This document shows, piece by piece, positions 46,701-56,809 of a stretch of 64,000 nucleotides of DNA (position 1 is the stretch's first letter; each line of letters begins with the position of its first letter). The translations under genes and the position numbers were made by a program. Origin of the DNA: Yamagishiella unicocca (lineage: Eukaryota; Chlorophyta; Chlorophyceae; Chlamydomonadales; Volvocaceae). The stretch lies in the NCBI GenBank assembly GCA_003116995.1, contig BDSL01000020.1, forward strand, positions 186,001 through 250,000. Reading direction: 5' to 3'. The notes under the pieces are model-generated. The model made no database searches. It worked only from the letters and a program-made list of their open reading frames with translations, and was not told the DNA's origin.

Positions 46701-49700
46701 TATCCAGGAGGTTGTAACGCACATGAAGTGGACGGGATGTGACTGGGACGGGGTTTTGGTTGCCGGGGATCTGGGTTTGAGTGCCGGGGATCTGGGTTTG
46801 GGGACGGGGATGCTTGCAATCCAACGAAGGTTGGTTGGACATGGACAGTCCAAAGATGGAGCTCGCCGTGCGTTGTGCGGCGGAGACGACGTTCAAGGCT
46901 CTGAAGCATAGCCTCATCGACGGAAGGTGGGTGCGCCGCCGGCCGCGTCATGCGGGGTGTATGTGTGGGCTGCTGTCTTGCCTTTGTTCGCGTGCCTGTG
47001 TCCGCGTGCGAAGCGGTGCGTGCACGATTTCCGCGGGTGCGCGTCACTAGTTGCCCTGTACGCCGTCTTGTCTCCTTGCTCCCGCTGCCTCCTACTTACT
47101 TGTTTTAACAAACCGACAACCCCGACCCACATCTTGTTGCTTGCGGCGGGAGCAGCGGTGTACATGCAACTACCACTCACATGGGCACGTGGGCGACTAC
47201 GGTGCTTGGGGCAACTGCGGCGCGTCTACCTCATCGAACGATCGACGTTTCAACGATGCTGCTGCTGCTGAACAGCTGGACTTCACCGGCGGCTGCTTGG
47301 TCTAAAGGCAGGCCTCGCCGTGGCGACGGAGCTGCTTCGCGCTTCAAACCATATCCAGGAGGTTGTAACGCACATGAAGTGGACGGGATGTGACTGGGAC
47401 GGGGTTTTGGTTGCCGGGGATCTGGGTTTGAGTGCCGGGGATCTGGGTTTGGGGACGGGGATGCTTGCAATCCAACGAAGGTTGGTTGGACATGGACAGT
47501 CCAAAGATGGAGCTCGCCGTGCGTTGTGCGGCGGAGACGACGTTCAAGGCTCTGAAGCATAGCCTCATCGACGGAAGGTGGGTGCGCCGCCGGCCGCGTC
47601 ATGCGGGGTGTATGTGTGGGCTGCTGTCTTGCCTTTGTTCGCGTGCCTGTGTCCGCGTGCGAAGCGGTGCGTGCACGATTTCCGCCGGTACGCGTCACTA
47701 GTTGCCCTGTACGCCGTCTTGCCTCCTTGCTCCCGCTGCCTCCTACTTACTTGTTTTAACAAACCGACAACCCCGACCCACATCTTGTTGCTTGCGGCGG
47801 GAGCAGCGGTGTACATGCAACTACCACTCGCATGGGCACGTGGGCGACTACGGTGCTTGGGGCAACTGCGGCGCGTCTACCTCATCGAACGATCGACGTT
47901 TCAACGATGCTGCTGCTGCTGAACAGCTGGACTTCACCGGCGGCTGCTTGGTCTAAAGGCAGGCCTCGCCGTGGCGACGGAGCTGCTTCGCGCTTCAAAC
48001 CATATCCAGGAGGTTGTAACGCACATGAAGTGGACGGGATGTGACTGGGACGGGGTTTTGGTTGCCGGGGATCTGGGTTTGAGTGCCGGGGATCTGGGTT
48101 TGGGGACGGGGATGCTTGCAATCCAACGAAGGTTGGTTGGACATGGACAGTCCAAAGATGGAGCTCGCCGTGCGTTGTGCGGCGGAGACGACGTTCAAGG
48201 CTCTGAAGCATAGCCTCATCGACGGAAGGTGGGTGCGCCGCCGGCCGCGTCATGCGGGGTGTATGTGTGGGCTGCTGTCTTGCCTTTGTTCGCGTGCCTG
48301 TGTCCGCGTGCGAAGCGGTGCGTGCACGATTTCCGCGGGTGCGCGTCACTAGTTGCCCTGTACGCCGTCTTGTCTCCTTGCTCCCGCTGCCTCCTACTTA
48401 CTTGTTTTAACAAACCGACAACCCCGACCCACATCTTGTTGCTTGCGGCGGGAGCAGCGGTGTACATGCAACTACCACTCACATGGGCACGTGGGCGACT
48501 ACGGTGCTTGGGGCAACTGCGGCGCGTCTACCTCATCGAACGATCGACGTTTCAACGATGCTGCTGCTGCTGAACAGCTGGACTTCACCGGCGGCTGCTT
48601 GGTCTAAAGGCAGGCCTCGCCGTGGCGACGGAGCTGCTTCGCGCTTCAAACCATATCCAGGAGGTTGTAACGCACATGAAGTGGACGGGATGTGACTGGG
48701 ACGGGGTTTTGGTTGCCGGGGATCTGGGTTTGAGTGCCGGGGATCTGGGTTTGGGGACGGGGATGCTTGCAATCCAACGAAGGTTGGTTGGACATGGACA
48801 GTCCAAAGATGGAGCTCGCCGTGCGTTGTGCGGCGGAGACGACGTTCAAGGCTCTGAAGCATAGCCTCATCGACGGAAGGTGGGTGCGCCGCCGGCCGCG
48901 TCATGCGGGGTGTATGTGTGGGCTGCTGTCTTGCCTTTGTTCGCGTGCCTGTGTCCGCGTGCGAAGCGGTGCGTGCACGATTTCCGCGGGTGCGCGTCAC
49001 TAGTTGCCCTGTACGCCGTCTTGTCTCCTTGCTCCCGCTGCCTCCTACTTACTTGTTTTAACAAACCGACAACCCCGACCCACATCTTGTTGCTTGCGGC
49101 GGGAGCAGCGGTGTACATGCAACTACCACTCACATGGGCACGTGGGCGACTACGGTGCTTGGGGCAACTGCGGCGCGTCTACCTCATCGAACGATCGACG
49201 TTTCAACGATGCTGCTGCTGCTGAACAGCTGGACTTCACCGGCGGCTGCTTGGTCTAAAGGCAGGCCTCGCCGTGGCGACGGAGCTGCTTCGCGCTTCAA
49301 ACCATATCCAGGAGGTTGTAACGCACATGAAGTGGACGGGATGTGACTGGGACGGGGTTTTGGTTGCCGGGGATCTGGGTTTGAGTGCCGGGGATCTGGG
49401 TTTGGGGACGGGGATGCTTGCAATCCAACGAAGGTTGGTTGGACATGGACAGTCCAAAGATGGAGCTCGCCGTGCGTTGTGCGGCGGAGACGACGTTCAA
49501 GGCTCTGAAGCATAGCCTCATCGACGGAAGGTGGGTGCGCCGCCGGCCGCGTCATGCGGGGTGTATGTGTGGGCTGCTGTCTTGCCTTTGTTCGCGTGCC
49601 TGTGTCCGCGTGCGAAGCGGTGCGTGCACGATTTCCGCGGGCGCGCGTCACTAGTTGCCCTGTACGCCGTCTTGTCTCCTTGCTCCCGCTGCCTCCTACT

Positions 49701-49975
49701 TACTTGTTTTAACAAACCGACAACCCCGACCCACATCTTGTTGCTTGCGGCGGGAGCAGCGGTGTACATGCAACTACCACTCGCATGGGCACGTGGGCGA
49801 CTACGGTGCTTGGGGCAACTGCGGCGCGTCTACCTCATCGAACGATCGACGTTTCAACGATGCTGCTGCTGCTGAACAGCTGGACTTCACCGGTGCTTGG
49901 TCTGGAGCGAGGCAGGCCTCGCCGTGGCGACGGAGCTGCTTCGCGCTTCAACCCATGTCCAGGATGGTCACTGCA

Positions 49976-52700
49976 TTATATACTTGCAGCTGGATCCCAC
50001 GTGCCACGCTCGGCTGTGTTTGAGCTGCAAGACAGGTCGGAAGGGATTTCGGTGGGAGACTTTCTAGCAGGAGGTGTTGTCACGCCCTAGCACCATTTGG
50101 GATTCCGGTTTCATTAGCTGGATGTACAATACAGACGGGTGCTGCTAGGCATCGCCAAGCCACTGTCCTGCATCTTGAAACGCATGTGTCCTGCAGTGAA
50201 TCGGTGCCTGGCAACCTGCGTTGTTGAGCCTGGACGCCTGTCCGTGGTTGCCATATGCATGCAGGTTCATTCCGGTAGTACTTAGGCCTGCAACCAGAGC
50301 TCACCATTACGCGCCCCACGCGCATCCTGATGAGCGGTTCGTAGCAAGAGGTGCTGGCCTGGTGCGGGATACCGGGTGGGGTCTGGCGTGTTTTAGATAG
50401 GCGGAACGTCGCATGGGGGCGCCCTCACCCTGTAGGGGTTGGGACGCGTTGCATGGGAATGCCCTCACCCTATAGGGGTTGGGGCAGGAGCATCATAGCA
50501 CGGAGGGGCACCTGCCAATGCCTGCGTCCAATGTGCGGCTTTTTTCCTCTCGGGTGGGCCTGGCTCGTTGCCTGCTCATCAGTTATCAACAACGGGAGGT
50601 TTTTTTTAGCCGCAGCCTGCGCTTCGGGCTGCTTTGTGGGGTTCGTGGTGTTGTGTGTCTTTCGAGTGTGTGCGAACACCGCTGGGAGCAACCGCGTGAA
50701 ACAACCGTGTGATCTCCTCACTTAGGTTGTGTGGGAAAGTAGTGTTATACCTGGTGTCCGCGACAGCCAAAGACTGCTGTGCGGCGCAATGGCCGTGGCG
50801 CCCTAGTTCCGTCCGGCATGGGCACAAATAGTAGTGGTTTCGGTGCTGCTTCGAAGACGCGACTCCGCAGCTTGGCGGTTGGTGGTAAAAACCTGTGCGT
50901 TGTCAGGTGCAGTGCATGGATACCACGTAACGAACTTGGAACCACGTAACGAACTTCGTTACCTAACTTCGTATCTGCTGTTTACCCTAAGGGTGAGACC
51001 CCTTGAGACCCCGTCCGAGACTCCTACCCTAACGATCAGAAATTATTCCAATCAAAAGATAATGGTTACCAGTACTAATTATGCTGCAAATGAGACGCGT
51101 AGTTCCTGGAGACCCATCCTCAACGGCAACCTTATAAAGTTATAGTCACAAGGACCTGAGGCGCTTCTTTATCGTATAGAGTAGCCCAAACACCAACACT
51201 GTGAGTCGCGACAAAGCGAACAGCTCCACAACGACCGTCTCACCGCGAACATAGGCCCGGGCCCAAACCCACAAGCCTTAGCCTACGACGAAAATTGAGG
51301 AACATGCGGAATCATTGCCTTTTCGCGGGACACCACACCATTTTGAGTGCAACGCATATTCAGACATCGGTACAAATAAATTTCTTTAACTGAGCAATCT
51401 ACATTTCAGGACGGTATCAGGGCTGAGACCCTCTTGGAGCCCTGGGGTCTCGGAGACCCGTACATCGGGGTCTGAAGGGGTCCCACCCCTTTACGTCTTA
51501 TACTGTGTGTTATACCATTCGGCTGTCATCATTGGTAGCTGGTGCACGGTCGGAGCCGAAGGATAAGGTGCACGGGGGAATGCCACCTGCATTATTCGGA
51601 CGTGTAACAACATTGATGAGCATTTATTATGAATTCCGCAAGGAATGGCTTATTGACCTGTGGGCCGCGCCAAGGTTAGTTGCTCGAAGTTCATAGTAAT
51701 AAATATTTAGAGTGGGCCCCAGAGCAGAGTATTGGTAAGTAGTACATGTTACAGTGGTTTCCAGACCAAAAGGCAGAACCATCGGGCACAGCGGCTTCTG
51801 GCTTGTTCTTCTTCCTGCGTCTCTTTCGGTGTCAGGCGATGCGCCCGATGGCTCTAACCAACCGCACCGTAATTAAGGCAAAATCCGCCTAGGGTGCTGG
51901 CTGTTGCTGCTTTTGCCTCTAGGCTTTTGGCTGCATGGTGTCGTGGTGGTTTGCGCTGTAGGCTCCTACCGGTATCGGGAACCGACCGTCAACCCACCTA
52001 GCAGACCGTCAACCGACGAAGTAGTGGAACGCCGCCACGATACATGCAGAATAACGGCCCGCCTCGTATTCCAGAAACGACGAGCCCCAAGCAGGGCACG
52101 CCCACCCATTGACACGCAAACAAGAAGCAAGGGAAAAAACCCTGCTTCCATGCTGCCGGGGCCGATCACGATCCTACAAACACATCAGCTGGCCCCTCAC
52201 GAAGGCGACCGGAAACTACACACAAAAATGGGTGCCGAGGCCCAACCCTTCTGGGGAAGCTCCAATGCAGTAAACCCCGGAAGAAGGGCCCAAAACTCCA
52301 CCACCCGGCAGTTATTACTCCTATCTCATGCGGATGACATGATTCTAGGATGAATCCCCCGGACAACAGGAGGGCCGCCAGCCTACCCCCTCTTCAAGGC
52401 CACAGCCATGAACCGGCGCCCAACTTCCATGGCAGTTATGGCGGCCAGGACCACCACATGCCAGACACGGGGCTGCACGGCTGGGGGGGCCTGTACCAAC
52501 CAGGCCTGCGCCCGGGTCACCCCTTCACCAAGCCGGGCTCTAGTTCGTCACCGGCCACTGGGCAGAACCAAAAATGGTGCAGGCGAGGGGAAACCTCCCC
52601 TGGGCGCTCCCCAGATGGCATGCCACACCCACAGGGAGCAGCCGCTTCCCCGCCCCCCCTGAATACGCGAGCGCCACAAGAAAGGCGACCCCATCCATGG
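49976..52700. other. Intergenic stretch with small repeats
   Basis: No supported gene. A 40-bp unit, CCCTCACCCTRTAGGGGTTG within GCATGGG-, is duplicated near 50412-50486. A 17-bp perfect palindrome lies at 50946-50962. Sections 50985-51480 are A/T-richer with several GAGACCC motifs. A roughly 50-bp sequence near 51805-51855 recurs near 55868-55920. Confidence 0.35.
51779..51856. repeat. Hairpin-bounded sequence with a dispersed relative
   Basis: CCATCGGGC and its exact complement GCCCGATGG lie about 70 bp apart and could form a stem. The enclosed CTTCCTGCGTCTCTTTC...GTCAGG...TGGCTCTA recurs near 55868-55920 with several substitutions and without the upstream stem arm. It could be a small RNA-derived or transposon-end repeat; neither is proven. 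Confidence 0.4.
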
Positions 52701-52880
52701 TCAGCCGCAACCATGTATCCAGCCTTATGAAAAGCCTCCCAGCCACTGCACCCCTGACCAGAGCCACCTGAAGATGTGGTGCTGGTGGATATGGTCAGTC
52801 GCCACCATCCAGCCTTATGAAAAGCCTCCTAGCCACTGTACCCCTGACCAGAGACGCCTGAAGACGTGGTGCTGGTGGAT
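52701..52880. repeat. 90-bp tandem duplication beside the tRNA cluster
   Basis: Two copies 90 bp apart share CCAGCCTTATGAAAAGCCTC, CCCCTGACCAGAG and GTGGTGCTGGTGGATATG, with about ten differences. They lie just downstream of the tRNA transcription unit. Confidence 0.9.
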
Positions 52881-52916
52881 ATGAGATCCACTGGGAACAG
52901 TCAACGGCAGCACAAT

Positions 52917-52921
52917 AAAAA
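52917..52921 (-). terminator. Polymerase III T-run terminator after tRNA-Gln
   Basis: AAAAA on the plus strand is TTTTT on the transcribed strand, two nucleotides after the end of tRNA-Gln. There is no comparable run between the three tRNA genes. Confidence 0.7.
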
Positions 52922-52923
52922 TG

Positions 52924-52995
52924 AGATCCTGCTGAGATTTGAACTCAGGTTACCAGATTCAGAGTCTGATGTCCTAACCCCTAGACCACAGGATC
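52924..52995 (-). tRNA. tRNA-Gln (anticodon CTG)
   Basis: 72 nt. The acceptor stem GATCCTG/CAGGATC is perfect, with discriminator T. The anticodon loop CTCTGAA sits in a TCAGA/TCTGG stem. The T arm contains GTTCAAAT. No intron, and CCA is not encoded. Confidence 0.97.
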
Positions 52996-53005
52996 AATTC
53001 TGACA

Positions 53006-53087
53006 TGCACTAGCCGAGAATCGAACTCGGGTCTGGTCCGCATCACCAATGTGGCAAGGACCTATGCTACCACTATACCACTAGTGC
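53006..53087 (-). tRNA. tRNA-Gly (anticodon GCC) with an 11-nt intron
   Basis: 82 nt. The acceptor stem GCACTAG/CTAGTGC is perfect, with discriminator A; T arm GTTCGATT. The anticodon stem GGTCC/GGACC encloses TTGCCA, then CATTGGTGATG, then C. Removing the 11 nt at 53041-53051 restores a normal seven-base loop TTGCCAC, with the intron at the canonical site one base after the anticodon. Confidence 0.97.
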
Positions 53088-53090
53088 AAA

Positions 53091-53163
53091 CGCCCAATGT
53101 GGGGCTCGAACCCACGACCACAAGGTTAAGAGCCTTGCGCTCTACCGACTGAGCTAACCGGGC
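53091..53163 (-). tRNA. tRNA-Lys (anticodon CTT)
   Basis: 73 nt. Acceptor GCCCGGT/ATTGGGC with discriminator G; D arm TAGCTCAGTCGGTAGAGC; anticodon loop CTCTTAA in a CAAGG/CCTTG stem; T arm GTTCGAGC. Upstream on the minus strand is TTATTATATTC (about 53194-53205), a possible TATA-like start signal for the cluster. Confidence 0.97.
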
Positions 53164-55118
53164 TTGTTGTGTTATGACAACTTTGCCTTTCAGAATATAA
53201 TAAAAGTTAAAAGAGCTGGTCTCTAGGACTCTCTCTTTTTGGTGTCTCTTCCGCAGTGCTTTCCCGCCGGGATCAGGGCGGGTGCCGCCTGTCGTGCGGC
53301 CACTGTAACGCGGTCTCTCTCTCTCTCTCTTTTTGGTCTCTCTCTCTCTCTTTTTGGGGGCGGGGATGACCCTACCAGCAGCGCGGGGGCTGCGCGAGTG
53401 AGCTTACCTCCTCCCCCCGGCCGCCCGGAGGTTGGGCGACGCGGCGGCGTGTATAGGGGTAAGGTTGCAGGGGTTATGCTTGCACGGGTTATGCTACGCG
53501 TATGCTTGCAGGCATATGCTTGCAGGGGTTATGCTTGCACGCGTATGCTTGCAGGGGTATGCTTGCAGGGGTATGCTTGCAGGGCGGTCGGGCGCCAACT
53601 GCCGTCCGCGTTGCAACAGAAAGGAACGGAATCGGTGCAGAGGGCGCGCGCCGGCGGGGTGCAGGGGGCTGGGTGCTTGGGCACTTGGGCGCCAAAATTG
53701 GTACCGCCATCCACCAACTACTGTGACCTCCCACCTACCAGGGGGCTGGTGCTTGAGCGCCCAAAGAGGGAGGTGGTTGCCAGGGTGCCTTGTGGGTGTG
53801 GGGTGCGGGGGGCCTGGGTGCCTGGGTGCCCGGGGCTGGGTGCCTGGGTGCCAAAATCGGGCTAGTTGCCACCTGCCTGTTCCGAATGGCGGTTGCTCCA
53901 AATGGCGCTGAGATGCTGATACATCCTTCGGGTGGGTGCGCCAACTCACAGGCCCCCACCTCTCCTGGCTACTGAGGGCATCCTTTCCGAGCTCCCAGCA
54001 TCCCGTCCGCTGCTTCAAGGCGCGCCCTGATGCTGATACATCCTTCGGGTGTGCCTTTGAGATATGCACTACTACATCGAATTCGCCCCCCCTACTACAT
54101 CGAATTCGCCCATATGCACTCCGATTTCTACCAGCTCCGCCAAAATCTGCCCCCTTCATGCCTCCTAAGAGGAGGTAAGCACCGCCCCGGGCCCCCTCTC
54201 CCCTCCCTCCCTCCCCGCCCTTCCCTCCCCCCCCTGCTCATTCCTCACTTCCCTCCATCCCCTCCTTTCCTTCCCTACCTCTTAAGCCACGTGCACTAGT
54301 TTTTGAGGGGCTCATGTCTGGATGGATCCCAGGGTGAGGATAAGGCCTTGGCCACCCACAGGGATCCACCTTCTTGCACCCTTCACCCACTCCTTCTGTA
54401 ATGGTCGGTACCTTCAATCCCAGTGCGTCCAATCCCAGTGCCCCCCTCCCTCACAATCTTTGCTGCGGGTCGCACAAGTGCCGGCAGCCCCTACATCTTG
54501 GGCCTTGATCCCGCTGTATCAACCGCGTATCCATGAATCGCTTTGCGATACACAACATACAGTGTTTTTTGCCGGGTTTCATGTTCACCCCTGTACTAGC
54601 AAGGGGAGAATCGGCCCCATGTAATGGTAAGAACATACATAGGTGCAGCTGAGGAGGTGCAGTCAGTCCGTGGGACGGTTCAAGCAATGGCAGGCCTTGG
54701 CATTTGCAGTGGCGGGCGTAGGTGGGCAGATGGGCAGACCCATATCAAGCAGAGGTGTGTGAGGACGTGTTCCTGCGTCAGCTACCGGTCCATAACGCCA
54801 TAAACACACCGCAATGCACGGATTGACGCCTTACCTTGTGGGTATCCTGATGCTTGTCAACCACCGTCGCCTGTTGTGTTGGAGTTCATTGGAGGTGTCC
54901 AATGCCTTGCCAATGTAACGGCAAGCCCGAGCAGGGTCCTGCAGGGTGCGTAGGGGTGCACGTGCCCATATCCGTAAGGGGTCAAACTAACCTGGGGCTT
55001 GCGTACAACCCGTCCTTGAATTTCGAGACACAGATTGACATCATCAAAAGACCCCCCCACACCGCACCCCACCCCATCCTCCTATGCAACCATACGCAGC
55101 ACATTACGCCGTCCAACG
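53164..55118. other. Spacer with microsatellites and short duplications
   Basis: No gene is supported. Two CT runs occur at about 53312-53330 and 53337-53351. A GATGCTGATACATCCTTCGGGTG block is duplicated near 53912 and 54030, and ACTACATCGAATTCGCCC is duplicated near 54071-54110. GGCGCTTGGGTGCC-type repeats lie near 53667-53860. Confidence 0.4.
53466..53585. repeat. Minisatellite GCTTGCAGGGGTAT
   Basis: About eight units of 14-18 bp contain TATGCTTGCA(G/C)GGG or ACGCG. The last three units are near-perfect 14-mers. Confidence 0.9.
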
Positions 55119-55724
55119 CTACCCCACCCAACCCCTAGCGGATATCCCATCCACGCTCACATGCACGGGATCCACAGCCAACGCCCCCTTCTCCGAATCA
55201 CCCGCCGAAATCGCTGCCGACTGGGAGGACGCCGTGTTCTTGCCGACAGCGCCGATACCAGTACCCGCAGCAGCGATACCGCCGATACCAGTACCCGCAG
55301 CAGCGATACCGCCGATACCAGTACCCGCAGCAGCGATACCGCCGATACCAGTACCCGCAGCAGCGATACCGCCGATACCAGTACCCGCAGCAGCGATACC
55401 GCCGATACCAGTACCCGCAGCAGCGATACCGCCGATACCAGTACCCGCAGCAGCGATACCGCCGATACCAGTACCCGCAGCAGCGATACCGCCGATACCA
55501 GTACCCGCAGCATCAGCAGTGGAGGCCGCTGGCGCTGCCGCTCCGGCTCCGGTGCCGCTGCACGGTACGACGACGGTGGCCGGGGCGGTGGCTGTGCTGT
55601 CCTGGGAGGGGCGGTTCGGATACACGCGCACGTGTTGACAGGACTGGTGCTGCTGCTGCGGCAGCGGCGGCAATGGCGCCAGCGGCGGCATAGCGATGGA
55701 GTCTAGCGCCGGCACCGCCGCCAC
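55119..55724. other. Possible low-complexity exon, strand uncertain
   Basis: An open frame on the minus strand gives MAAVPALDSIAMPPLAPL, eight decapeptides GTGIGGIAAA, then AVGKNTASSQSAAISAGDSEKG. On the plus strand another frame (55084-55638) gives an equally protein-like sequence with IPPIPVPAAA repeats. No splice partners were found for either. It may be an exon of an unrecognised gene, or non-coding sequence kept open by the repeat. Confidence 0.3.
55251..55512. repeat. 30-bp minisatellite, about 8.7 identical units
   Basis: Units with GATACCAGTACCCGCAGCAG followed by CGATACCGCC repeat without a mismatch. Thirty is a multiple of three, and the unit has no stop codon in any of the six frames. 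Confidence 0.97.
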
Positions 55725-56809
55725 TGCGCCCTGCCCCCATAATTAACACATCAACCCTTGGCGGCCACGTAGCGACTGGGGACTCCTCACCTTAAAGGAC
55801 CGCATCTCGCAAGCGTAATTATCGGCTGCCTGCCCACGCCATTCTCCGAGGGCGTTCTGTGATCACCCCGATCTTCCTCCTTCCTGCGTCTCTTTCACTG
55901 TCAGGTGATGTGCCCGGTGGCTCTAGCTTAGGGTCTGGAGCCCACTGTAAGAGCTAATACTACCCAATGATTCGTAAGTTTGGGGCTGTTCGATCGACCG
56001 CCAACAGCCAGGAGACCACCGGAGGCGTCGGCTGATGAATTGGTTCCTGTGTGCTGACGTGTTCACCTCCAGGGCCACAACAATTGACAGCGTTCCTATT
56101 CCCCATTACGATCGACAGCGTTATCAATCCCCTGCCTTATCGTGCCTTATCGTGTGACGAGTTTTGTGTGTTTTGCTCAGGCGGGCTACCCCAAAACCTT
56201 GCAGATATGAATGGGCGCACGTATGGGCCTACCTGTCTGACCCAGCCTTGATCGTTGGCTTGCGGCGAGCGGATCGGCGGTTGGCTGCGACCTCTGGCCG
56301 CAACCACGCGTGCCAAGCGGGTGGTGCCAAGAGTACACCGATACGTACGCCTTCCGATGTTCCGATGGTCCTAACTCCATCATGCACGTTGTCTTCTGAT
56401 GCAGTTCCTACTTCTCTAGTAACGTCTCCTACGCAGCAGCTGTGGCGCGTAAGGCCTCGAGTTGCGAACGTGATACCGCTGCTTTCCACAGGGTTTAAAC
56501 AACAGACGCCGTTGTGATACAAGTGCCATACGACTTTGGCAGTGCACTGCACGCGTATGTGCTGTCTTGTACAAAGGTACAAAGGAAGTTGTCCAGCCGC
56601 GTCAGCGATTTGCGTAAACTAAGTCGACATGGACATACTTGAGTAGAAGAGTATGATGTAAATATGGATAAAACCACCATGTGCGTGGATCGCCTTCTGC
56701 TAACCCTGGCATCAGGTACTCAGCGCGTTCCAAGTATTTGTGATCCACATACAGGTTTTAGTACTGGCCCACACACTGCTTCCGCCAGGGTCCCGCCCGC
56801 GTTCGCATC
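55725..56809. other. Spacer or 3' UTR of the SET-domain gene
   Basis: No gene recognised. It includes the second copy (about 55868-55920) of the repeat noted at 51805. On the minus strand it lies downstream of the SET-gene stop codon, but I did not find a clear TGTAA there. Confidence 0.35.

Larger units (their letters stand above)
43360..49975. repeat. 651-bp satellite array, about ten units
   Basis: The landmark TTGCCCTGTACGCCGTCTTG or a close variant recurs with starts near 43789, 44446, 45098, 45749, 46400, 47051, 47702, 48353, 49004 and 49655, a spacing of 657, 652 and then 651 bp. Inner units are almost identical. The first unit is rearranged and carries an insertion, and the last diverges after about 49890. 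Each unit has the same open frames on both strands (the longest 155 codons), which follows from copying rather than coding. Two main unit types differ at CGCCGGTACGCGTC versus CGCGGGTGCGCGTC and at ACTCGCATGGG versus ACTCACATGGG. Confidence 0.97.

Noticed and set aside
44134..49654. Repeated frames of up to 155 residues inside the 651-bp satellite units
   Set aside because: They occur identically on both strands because the units are near-identical copies. They show no domain and no splice logic, and overlap each other extensively.
51904..52353. 150-residue frame ending in LLLLSHADDMILG, resembling the ADD core of reverse transcriptases
   Set aside because: Only the ADDM tetrad and neighbours fit; no upstream palm motifs are present and no frame downstream looks like a reverse transcriptase. 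A chance match is more likely.
54857..55072. Minus-strand exon-like segment SFDDVNLCLEIQGRVVRKPQ before GTTAGT
   Set aside because: No in-phase neighbour exon was found on either side, and the peptide matches no family I recognise.
55251..55512. CRISPR-like regular array
   Set aside because: There are no spacers; units are directly tandem, and the genome is eukaryotic.
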